A stretch of 5,671 nt of DNA from Gammaproteobacteria bacterium. Lineage in GTDB: Bacteria; Pseudomonadota; Gammaproteobacteria; GCA-001735895. The position numbers and the translations under genes were made by a program. Location of the stretch: the NCBI GenBank assembly GCA_003231795.1, contig QIJI01000294.1:1-5671 (forward strand), given 5' to 3'. Shown here piece after piece: positions 1 through 5,671 of this stretch. The notes under the pieces were generated by a model, which searched no databases, was not told the origin of the DNA, and was given only the letters and a program-made list of their open reading frames with translations. Position 1 is the first letter of the stretch. Each line of letters begins with the position of its first letter.

Positions 1-1721
1 GTTGACAGCGCATCACGACGGAAGGGGTCACCGAGTTCGCGCGTACACATGATTTCGAGAACAGTGGTTTTGCCTGAATTCATCTGCATATCAACTGCAT
101 TTTCGAGCGCTGGGCCGACATCTTCGAGTTGATCAACGGTAACACCTTCGGCACCCATCGCCTTCGCAACGCCCGCCCATGATTCACTTTCCAGTTCGCC
201 AGCGACAAACCGGCGGCCGTAAAAATCAACCTGGTTTTTCTTCTCTGCACCCCATTGACGATTGTGGAATACCACCGCGGTGACCGGAATGTTATGACGC
301 ACCGCGGTCATGGTTTCCATCATGCTCATGCCCCAGGCACCGTCGCCGGCGTATGCAATCGCAGGACGATCAGGGGAAGCGCACTTGGCGCCGATCATGG
401 TGGGTAATGCGTAACCGCAGTTGCCGAAACTCATCGGAGCCAGAAAGCTGCGCGGCTCGTCGAAGCGCAGATAAGAGTTAGCAACCGAATTGATGTTACC
501 GATGTCGGTCGAAACCATCTTGCTGGCAGGCATTGCTTTTTCGAGCTCACGCAATACCTGGCGCGGATGCAGCCAACTGCCTGCTTCGCCTTTTTGCTCG
601 TCGATCATATCGAGACTGTAAGCATCTTTCTCATGCGTCCAGTTATCCAGCTCTTCTTCCCAGTCCGCTTTTTCGGCCGCAATTTCTTTAGCGCGCGCTT
701 CTTTGGTATCGTCACAGGCAAGCTGCTTTTCAGCGATGCGGCTCATCAGAGCAGTCGCACTGGCACCGGCATCACCGCAGATACCGACCGAGATTTTCTT
801 AACCAGACCCAGCATCTTGTTATCGGCATCAACCTGGATAATCTTTGCGTCTTTCGGCCAGTAGTCCATGCCGTATTGTGGCAGCGTACCGAAGGGCCCG
901 AGGCGGGTGCCAAGGGCCAGCACGACATCTGCTTTTGAAATCAGTTTCATCGCCGCTTTCGAACCCTGGTAACCGAGTGGTCCACACCACAACGGATGGC
1001 TGGACGGAAAGGAGTCGTTGTGCAGGTAGGAATTCACCACGGGTGCGCCGAGGCGTTCAGCCAATTGCTGGCATTGTGCCAGTGCGTCGGCCATAACAAC
1101 GCCGCCACCGGAAACGATTACCGGGAATTTGGCCTGGGCCAGTAATTCCGCGGCTTCGTTGAGGCTATTGTCGCCACCCGGTCCGCGATCAAGCCGTTGC
1201 GGCTGTGGAATATCTACATCGAGCTCGCCGTAGAAATAGTCGCGCGGAATGTTGAGCTGGGTTGGACCCATTTCAGACATTGCGCGATCAAAACAACGTG
1301 CGGTAAATTCGGCCATCCGATTCGGATTATTAACGTGCCCCTGATACTTGGTGAATTCCTGAAACATCGGTAGCTGGTTGGCTTCCTGAAAACCGCCGAG
1401 CCCCATGCCCATGGTGCCGGTTTCCGGCGTGATCATAACCACCGGAGAATGTGCCCAGTAAGCGGCCGCGATCGCGGTGACACAGTTACTGATACCCGGT
1501 CCGTTCTGACCAATGACCACACCGTGACGACCGCTGACTCTGGCATAACCATCGGCCATATGGGCAGCACCCTGCTCATGCACAACCGGGACCAGACGAA
1601 TGCCGGCAGGTGCGAAAATGTCCATCGCATCCATAAAAGCGGAGCCCATGATACCGAACATATCGGTAACATTATTGGCTACCAGCGTTTCAACAAAGGC
1701 TTCACTGGGGGTCATTTTCAT
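1..1721 (-). CDS. xsc: Sulfoacetaldehyde acetyltransferase (ThDP-dependent), C-terminus cut by window edge
   Basis: Xsc (EC 2.3.3.15) is a cytoplasmic ThDP- and Mg-dependent enzyme that converts sulfoacetaldehyde plus phosphate into acetyl phosphate and sulfite, the C-S bond-breaking step of taurine dissimilation. I translated the minus strand and found 573 uninterrupted codons with no stop before the edge. The fold is that of the acetolactate synthase family. The N-terminal ThDP domain (about residues 4-165) carries the cofactor-activating glutamate E49 in VVHEQGAAHMADGYAR. A central domain spans about 190-320. The C-terminal ThDP domain (about 380 onward) has the cofactor motif starting GDG at 459-461 and ending at N487 in FHNRQWGAEKK. 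The last residues seen, ELGDPFRRDALS, match the usual Xsc tail, so I infer that only about 15-20 residues are missing. The start at 1721 is supported by GAGGA at 1729-1733, 7 nt upstream; the second ATG (Met3) is 13 nt from it. The gene follows tauR on the same strand after 106 bp, so it may be read through from tauR or have its own promoter. Acetolactate synthase is the main alternative, but the GDPFRRDAL tail and the tpa/tauA neighbours favour Xsc. Confidence 0.95.
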   Translation of the reverse strand, partial: MKMTPSEAFVETLVANNVTDMFGIMGSAFMDAMDIFAPAGIRLVPVVHEQGAAHMADGYARVSGRHGVVIGQNGPGISNCVTAIAAAYWAHSPVVMITPETGTMGMGLGGFQEANQLPMFQEFTKYQGHVNNPNRMAEFTARCFDRAMSEMGPTQLNIPRDYFYGELDVDIPQPQRLDRGPGGDNSLNEAAELLAQAKFPVIVSGGGVVMADALAQCQQLAERLGAPVVNSYLHNDSFPSSHPLWCGPLGYQGSKAAMKLISKADVVLALGTRLGPFGTLPQYGMDYWPKDAKIIQVDADNKMLGLVKKISVGICGDAGASATALMSRIAEKQLACDDTKEARAKEIAAEKADWEEELDNWTHEKDAYSLDMIDEQKGEAGSWLHPRQVLRELEKAMPASKMVSTDIGNINSVANSYLRFDEPRSFLAPMSFGNCGYALPTMIGAKCASPDRPAIAYAGDGAWGMSMMETMTAVRHNIPVTAVVFHNRQWGAEKKNQVDFYGRRFVAGELESESWAGVAKAMGAEGVTVDQLEDVGPALENAVDMQMNSGKTTVLEIMCTRELGDPFRRDALS

Positions 1722-1827
1722 CGCGTTGTCCTCGGCGTGGGTCGATATTTTGTGGTCGGCTAAAATAAGCCATGTGCCGATTACGGGTAGTACCAGTAGC
1801 GACCTATTTTTGATGCCAGCCCGGACA
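1722..1827 (-). promoter_or_regulatory. tauR-xsc spacer: xsc leader with candidate TauR half-sites and a weak hairpin
   Basis: This 106-bp non-coding gap separates the tauR stop from the xsc start. Reading towards xsc it holds CTGGCATCAA (1819 down to 1810) and CTGGTACTAC (1796 down to 1787). Both resemble the CTGGAC(C/T)TAA repeats that I recall being reported for TauR in Rhodobacter capsulatus. Next come competing short inverted repeats: GGCT/AGCC around an AAAATA loop (1758-1771), and TCGGC/GCCGA (1756-1760 with 1776-1780). The xsc ribosome-binding box is GAGGA at 1729-1733. I see no convincing -35/-10 pair and no strong rho-independent terminator. This leaves open whether xsc is co-transcribed with tauR, has an activator-dependent promoter, or both. 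The operator reading is inference. Confidence 0.35.
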
Positions 1828-3339
1828 TCAGTTCATTTCATGAATCAGGCGCGCCAGTTTTTTGATTCCGGGTTCGATCTGAGCCGATGAGATGGCTGAA
1901 AATCCGAGACGGATGAAATTCTGCGGCGGGTTTTCCTGCATGAAACAGATATCCCCGGATTCAATCAGAATTCCGTCGTGGCGGGCCCGCTCCTTCAGCT
2001 TGCGGGTATCGAGCTGGGCATGCCCTTCAACCCAGTACGAAGTGCCGCCGAATGACGGAATTCGGGATGATTCAGGCAAATACCGATTAAGCGCCTCGCC
2101 CATCACTTGCCAGCGATCTTTATAGGTCTGGCTGAGCCGGTGGATGAGTGAGTCGTGATGCCCCATGGAAAGGAATAACGCGACAATACGCTGATTGTTT
2201 GCCGGTGGGTGGCGCACCATCAATCTGCGCAGCGCGCGTGCTTCCTCGATTAATTCCCTGGAGGCAACCATGTAACCGAGCCGTAATCCCGGTGCCAGTG
2301 TTTTTGACAGGCTACCGACATAAATGACCCTTTCACTGGCATCCAGGCTTTTTAATGCCGGAGTCGGGTCACCGACAAAATTGATTTCACTCTCGTAGTC
2401 GTCTTCGATTACGAGGAAGTCATTTTCGTTGGCCTGTTTCAAAATCTGCTCACGGCGTTGCAGCGGCATAGTGACGGTGGTTGGCGACTGGTGGCTAGGA
2501 GTCATGTAGACCAATTCGCAGGAGCTCAAATCGTCGCCCGGCACCACGCCATTGTCATCAACCTCAAGCGGCACCACATGTGGAGATTTTAATGCGAATA
2601 TATTACGTGCATCCGGGTAGCCCGGATTCTCGATACCGACCCGGGAACCCTTTTTAATCAACAGATCGGCCAGAATATATAATGCCTGTTGTGCCCCCAT
2701 GGTGATCAGAATTTCGTCACGTGCTGCCCACACCCCCCGGCGCGGCAGAATTCTGGCCTGTATCTGCTCGATCAAAAGTGGATCGTCAACGTCGATACGG
2801 TCTGGAGTGACGTCGCGAATATCGCTAACGCTGAGCGCCTGCCGGCAACATTCGCGCCAGTCGGATACCGGAAATAGTTCGGGGTCGAGCTGCCCGAATA
2901 AAAATGGGTAGGGGTAATCTTTCCAGTCGACCGGTTTGACGATGTTGCGCTGCCGCGAAGGGTGAAATTTTATATGCCGGCTCCAATCCGGCGGTTCGTG
3001 ATCACCGTCGAGTTTGAGCGGTTCAACCCGCACACGGCCATTGAGCATAGTCTTGTCTATGAAATAACCACTGCGTTCACGCGAAACCAGATAACCTTCG
3101 TCGATCAGTTGCTGGTACGCGAGAACCACGGTATTACGCGCAATTCCGAGATGTCGAGCCAGTTCGCGTGAAGACGGCAATGCTATTTCCAACGGTAGTT
3201 TGTCGTCCAGAATCGCGCTCACGATCATTTCCCGTAATTGCCGTTGATAGCTGATTTTACGGTCTTTTGAGATACGGAATAGCTGGTTCCACATCAGTTG
3301 ATTGCTGCGGTTTTGCATGGACTTTGGGGTTGGTCTCAT
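1828..3339 (-). CDS. tauR: TauR, MocR/GabR-type (GntR superfamily) PLP-dependent taurine regulator
   Basis: This 503-residue protein has the MocR architecture. A GntR-type winged-helix domain lies at about residues 24-95, with the helix-turn-helix around LPSSRELARHLGIARNTVV (54-72) and the wing ending at GYFI (91-94). A linker leads to a fold-type-I aminotransferase-like domain (about 140-503). The PLP-site residues are kept: GAQQAL (215-220), ENPGYPDA (237-244), IEDDYESE (311-318), the Schiff-base lysine K346 in SLSKTLAPGLRLGY, and R477 near the C-terminus. It is therefore expected to bind PLP, as GabR does, and to sense its amine ligand through a PLP adduct. It is divergent from tpa, with xsc behind it, the usual position of TauR, which activates taurine genes in Rhodobacter. 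Taurine as effector is inferred from context. The ATG at 3339 has no clear Shine-Dalgarno sequence. Met8 (3318) and Met16 (3294) are alternative starts that would still keep the DNA-binding domain, and neither has a better ribosome-binding box. Another MocR specificity, such as GABA or another amino acid, cannot be excluded from the protein alone. Confidence 0.85.
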   Translation of the reverse strand: MRPTPKSMQNRSNQLMWNQLFRISKDRKISYQRQLREMIVSAILDDKLPLEIALPSSRELARHLGIARNTVVLAYQQLIDEGYLVSRERSGYFIDKTMLNGRVRVEPLKLDGDHEPPDWSRHIKFHPSRQRNIVKPVDWKDYPYPFLFGQLDPELFPVSDWRECCRQALSVSDIRDVTPDRIDVDDPLLIEQIQARILPRRGVWAARDEILITMGAQQALYILADLLIKKGSRVGIENPGYPDARNIFALKSPHVVPLEVDDNGVVPGDDLSSCELVYMTPSHQSPTTVTMPLQRREQILKQANENDFLVIEDDYESEINFVGDPTPALKSLDASERVIYVGSLSKTLAPGLRLGYMVASRELIEEARALRRLMVRHPPANNQRIVALFLSMGHHDSLIHRLSQTYKDRWQVMGEALNRYLPESSRIPSFGGTSYWVEGHAQLDTRKLKERARHDGILIESGDICFMQENPPQNFIRLGFSAISSAQIEPGIKKLARLIHEMN

Positions 3340-3436
3340 GAATAGGTGTAATCTGGCTCTATTGTATCCTGTTCAATTCAAATTAGCCTCTCTTTCCCCA
3401 TCAGAAACAGGCAATCTGTAAAGCGGAGAAATATCG
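3340..3436. promoter_or_regulatory. Divergent tauR/tpa control region with candidate TauR sites
   Basis: This 97-bp region must hold the promoters of both tauR and tpa. On the plus strand it contains CTGGCTCTAT (3353-3362), which resembles the CTGGAC(C/T)TAA repeat I recall for Rhodobacter TauR. A weaker CTGTTCAATT follows 16 bp on (3369-3378), and the pentamer TTCAA is repeated in tandem at 3372-3381. On the minus strand TACAAT (3366 down to 3361) is a good -10 candidate for tauR, but it lacks a -35 at proper spacing. It overlaps the candidate operator, which would suit autoregulation. I see no good sigma-70 promoter facing tpa, consistent with dependence on an activator. The tpa ribosome-binding box GGAGA lies at 3425-3429. 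That a control region exists is near certain from the gene layout; the individual sites are inference. Confidence 0.5.
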
Positions 3437-4801
3437 ATGAAACCCGAAAATATTAGTGACATTGTAGGCAGTGACCGTAACCATCTGTGGCATCACCTGA
3501 TTCAGCATAAACCTTTGCAGTCGACTGATCCGATGGTCATCGTCGAAGGAAAAGGTATGCGCGTTACCGATATTAACGGTCGCGAGTTCCTCGATGCCGT
3601 TTCCGGTGGGGTATGGACGGTTAACGTCGGCTACGGGCGCGAAGAAATCGCTGACGCAGTGCGCGATCAGCTTGTCAAAATGTGCTATTTCTCGAACTCT
3701 GCCGGGAATATTCCGGGAGCCCAGTTTGCCGAAAAACTGATCGACAAGATGCCAGGATTGAACCGGATTTATTATTCCAATTCAGGTTCTGAGGCCAACG
3801 AAAAAGGATTCAAACTGGTGCGCCAGTTGGCCGCACTCAAAAACGATGGCAAAAAGCATAAAATTATTTATCGGGATCGTGATTATCACGGGACTACAAT
3901 TACCGCACTAAGTGCCGGTGGCCAGGCGCAGCGTAAAGATCAATATGGTCCGTTTACTCCGGGTTTCGTCGAAATTCCGCATTGCCTGGCTTATCATGAT
4001 CCACGCGGTGCTGATCCTGACTACGGGGTGCAGGCCGCAAAAGATCTTGAAAAAGTTATTTTGGCCGAAGATCCCGATACCATCGGTTCGGTTTGCCTCG
4101 AGCCGATTACAGCGGGTGGTGGCGTTATCGTGCCGCCTGAAGGGTATTGGGAAACGGTGCAGGAAATATGCACTAAATATGGTGTCCTGATTCACATCGA
4201 TGAAGTCGTTTGTGGCATGGGGCGTACCGGTAAATGGTTTGGATATCAGCACTACGATGTCAAACCGGACATGGTTACCATGGCCAAGGGTGTCGCCAGT
4301 GGTTATGCGGCTATCTCAGTACTGGCCACCACGGAAGACCTGTTTAACGAGTTTCTTGCTGAACCCGGCGATAACATGCATTACTTCCGCGATATCAGTA
4401 CTTTCGGGGGTTGTGCCGGAGGTCCGGCGGCAGCACTGGTCAATATGGAAATTATCGAACGTGAAAATCTGCTCGATAACGTCGTAAAAATGGGTGACTA
4501 CTGTCTCGAGCGTCTGCATGAACTGATGGACAAATATGACGTCATCGGTGATGTGCGTGGTAAGGGATTGTTTCTCGGTGCCGAACTGGTTAAGGATCGC
4601 GCGACACGTGAGCCGGTGGAAGAGTCAAAAGCTGCCGCTGTGGTTGCCGATTGTCTCAAACAGAATGTCATGATTGGCCGCACAAACCGCAGTGTGCCAG
4701 GGTTTAATAATACGCTGTGTCTCAGTCCGGCACTGATTTGCAGCAAAGATGATATCGATGAAATCATCACAGCGATTGATGTGGCACTGGGTAACCTGTA
4801 A
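3437..4801 (+). CDS. tpa: Taurine:pyruvate aminotransferase (class III, PLP-dependent)
   Basis: Tpa (EC 2.6.1.77) is a cytoplasmic enzyme that transfers the amino group of taurine to pyruvate, giving sulfoacetaldehyde and L-alanine, the first step before Xsc. The 454-residue product has the normal length and full motif set of class III (omega) aminotransferases. These are SNSGSEANE (114-122, PLP phosphate contacts), Y150-H151-G152 (ring-stacking aromatic), the IDEVVCGMGRTGKWFG block with D255 (pyridine nitrogen), and the Schiff-base lysine K284 in TMAKGVASGYAAISV. The C-terminal GKGLFLGAEL and SPALICSKDDID segments are also present. The ATG at 3437 is set by GGAGA (3425-3429), 7 nt upstream. 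The gene is divergent from tauR and is followed 41 bp later by tauA, so the two are probably co-transcribed. Other omega-aminotransferases (beta-alanine, GABA, 2-oxoglutarate-dependent taurine aminotransferase) share these motifs. The specific call rests on overall sequence resemblance and on xsc, tauR and tauA as neighbours. No truncation or missing active-site residue was seen. Confidence 0.92.
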   Translation: MKPENISDIVGSDRNHLWHHLIQHKPLQSTDPMVIVEGKGMRVTDINGREFLDAVSGGVWTVNVGYGREEIADAVRDQLVKMCYFSNSAGNIPGAQFAEKLIDKMPGLNRIYYSNSGSEANEKGFKLVRQLAALKNDGKKHKIIYRDRDYHGTTITALSAGGQAQRKDQYGPFTPGFVEIPHCLAYHDPRGADPDYGVQAAKDLEKVILAEDPDTIGSVCLEPITAGGGVIVPPEGYWETVQEICTKYGVLIHIDEVVCGMGRTGKWFGYQHYDVKPDMVTMAKGVASGYAAISVLATTEDLFNEFLAEPGDNMHYFRDISTFGGCAGGPAAALVNMEIIERENLLDNVVKMGDYCLERLHELMDKYDVIGDVRGKGLFLGAELVKDRATREPVEESKAAAVVADCLKQNVMIGRTNRSVPGFNNTLCLSPALICSKDDIDEIITAIDVALGNL

Positions 4802-4805
4802 CAAT

Positions 4806-4832
4806 AGGAGTTCCTTAGTTAAAGTTCAGGAG
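4806..4832 (+). promoter_or_regulatory. tauA ribosome-binding region with two AGGAG boxes
   Basis: AGGAG occurs twice in the 41-bp tpa-tauA gap, at 4806-4810 and 4828-4832. Only the second lies at a workable distance (10 nt) from the tauA ATG at 4843, so it fixes that start; the next ATG, at 4849, would be 16 nt away. Both boxes are followed by TTCC (AGGAG-TTCC and AGGAG-CG-TTCC), making an imperfect direct repeat with a 22-bp period. The first box is followed by no plausible start codon for a small peptide. Confidence 0.5.
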
Positions 4833-4842
4833 CGTTCCACTA

Positions 4843-5671
4843 ATGAAAATGGTGTTAACCGGTGTTTTCGCGGCACTCATATACCTGTTGGGCATAGCCA
4901 CCAGTACGGCCGCTAACAATCCGTCGCAAATCAATGTCGCCTATTACAAGGGATGGCCTACGCCGAACCAGTTTGCGCAGATTAAAAAGGCCTATGATAC
5001 TGCGCTCGGAATTGAGGTGAACTGGATACCCTTTAGCAATGGCGAGGAAATGAATGCCGCGATGGCTTCGGGGCAGATTCAAATTGCCTATTCGCAGGGT
5101 CATGTTCCATTTGTCGTTGCTGTGACTCAGGGCATCAAATTGACCATGATCGGGATTGCGGTGGCCTATCCGGAAACCGACAACTGTGTTGTGCATCGTG
5201 ATGCCGGCATTACGCGCGCTAATGCAAAGCAACTCGAAGGCAAGAAAATTGCTACGCCGATAGGGAACCCTACTCATTTTCGTCTTCTCAAGGTATTAAC
5301 CCATCTCGGAGTCGACCTGAACAAAGTTGAGCTTGTCCCGACGAATGATGGCGCTGCTGCAGTCGATGCCCTTCGAAATGGTGATGTAGTAATGGCCTGC
5401 GCTTATGGCGGCCCGCTGCGGGAGATGTTTGAACTGGGTGATCCGTTGTTAACGGGTGCCGAACAGGAAAAGATCGGTTTAAAGATGTTCGATGTGATCA
5501 GCGTCTCGACTCAATTCATGAATGATGAACCTGAAATCGTACAGACTTTCATGGATGTGACCGAGGCATCCAATATGCAATGGAAGTCAAATCCTGAACC
5601 AATGCGTGCCGCAATTGCACGAGCTGCTGATATGGAATTGAACGCGGCGAACATGACCCTGGCAGACTTTC
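4843..5671 (+). CDS. tauA: Taurine ABC transporter periplasmic substrate-binding protein, C-terminus cut by window edge
   Basis: TauA captures taurine in the periplasm and hands it to an ABC permease/ATPase. The 276 complete codons visible run open to the edge. Related proteins are usually about 320-350 residues, so roughly 50-70 are missing. The N-terminus is a signal peptide: a short Met-Lys start, a hydrophobic core at about residues 4-19, and a likely cleavage after the STAA stretch near residue 24. No cysteine follows the core, so it is not a lipoprotein. The mature part opens with INVAYYKGWPTPNQFA and continues with NGEEMNAAMASGQIQIAYSQGHVPFVVAV and GKKIATPIGNPTHFRLLKVL, the pattern of NMT1/SsuA/TauA-type binding proteins. 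The start is chosen from AGGAG at 4828-4832. The gene sits 41 bp after tpa on the same strand, and permease and ATPase genes (tauC, tauB) would be expected next. A related alkanesulfonate-binding SsuA is the main alternative; the context favours taurine. Confidence 0.88.
   Translation, partial: MKMVLTGVFAALIYLLGIATSTAANNPSQINVAYYKGWPTPNQFAQIKKAYDTALGIEVNWIPFSNGEEMNAAMASGQIQIAYSQGHVPFVVAVTQGIKLTMIGIAVAYPETDNCVVHRDAGITRANAKQLEGKKIATPIGNPTHFRLLKVLTHLGVDLNKVELVPTNDGAAAVDALRNGDVVMACAYGGPLREMFELGDPLLTGAEQEKIGLKMFDVISVSTQFMNDEPEIVQTFMDVTEASNMQWKSNPEPMRAAIARAADMELNAANMTLADF

Noticed and set aside
567..938. Plus-strand open frame of 123 codons opposite xsc
   Set aside because: It lies wholly antisense to the conserved ThDP enzyme, its composition is irregular, and it resembles no family. 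It is a shadow of xsc.
1..1721. Acetolactate synthase or another ThDP enzyme instead of Xsc
   Set aside because: The sequence shows Xsc-like segments such as FHNRQWGAEKKNQ and the ELGDPFRRDAL tail, and it sits beside tpa, tauR and tauA.
1758..1780. Possible sigma-54 promoter upstream of xsc (GG-GC elements around GGCTTATTTTAGCC on the minus strand)
   Set aside because: The GG and GC dinucleotides are 9 bp apart instead of 10, and the flanking bases do not fit TGGCAC/TTGC.
1756..1780. Rho-independent terminator after tauR
   Set aside because: The stems are only 4-5 bp and no T-run follows in the direction of transcription.
1828..3339. tauR product as a second catalytic aminotransferase
   Set aside because: The N-terminal winged-helix domain and linker define a MocR regulator. 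The PLP lysine is kept for ligand sensing in this family and does not by itself imply a metabolic enzyme.
3908..4252. Minus-strand open frame of 114 codons inside tpa
   Set aside because: It is antisense to the aminotransferase core including conserved PLP-site segments, so codon constraint of tpa explains it.
4855..5277. Minus-strand open frame of 140 codons opposite tauA
   Set aside because: The plus strand encodes a clear binding protein with signal peptide and family motifs. The antisense frame has no recognisable domain and no supported start.

Overview
The window is a compact taurine-dissimilation locus from a bacterium, most likely a member of the Pseudomonadota. The base composition looks moderate (near 50% GC by eye). 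The Tpa, Xsc, TauR and TauA sequences resemble those of aerobic, often marine, gamma- or alphaproteobacteria. No species can be named from the sequence alone.

Layout. Minus strand, 1-1721: xsc, sulfoacetaldehyde acetyltransferase, nearly complete, with its C-terminus running off the left edge. Minus strand, 1828-3339: tauR, a MocR/GabR-type regulator with a winged-helix DNA-binding domain fused to an aminotransferase-like domain. A 97-bp divergent control region follows at 3340-3436. Plus strand, 3437-4801: tpa, taurine:pyruvate aminotransferase. Plus strand, 4843 to the right edge: tauA, the periplasmic taurine-binding protein of an ABC importer, C-terminus missing. Coding density is high and no non-coding gap exceeds 106 bp. 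No RNA genes, mobile elements, CRISPR arrays or long repeats were seen.

How the genes work together. TauA delivers taurine to an ABC permease and ATPase, presumably TauB and TauC, encoded beyond the right edge if at all. Tpa moves the amino group of taurine to pyruvate, giving sulfoacetaldehyde and L-alanine. Xsc then uses ThDP and phosphate to split sulfoacetaldehyde into acetyl phosphate and sulfite. TauR is the expected taurine-responsive regulator and lies between the two catabolic genes. The sequence does not show how alanine is turned back into pyruvate, how acetyl phosphate becomes acetyl-CoA, or how sulfite is exported or oxidised. Those genes would lie outside the window.

This is a known pathway, not a new system. 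The points worth a second look are regulatory. A CTGG-NN-CTA motif occurs once upstream of tpa and once upstream of xsc, each pointing towards its gene, and it resembles the operator repeats reported for TauR in Rhodobacter. tauR lacks an evident ribosome-binding site. The tpa-tauA gap carries two Shine-Dalgarno-like boxes.
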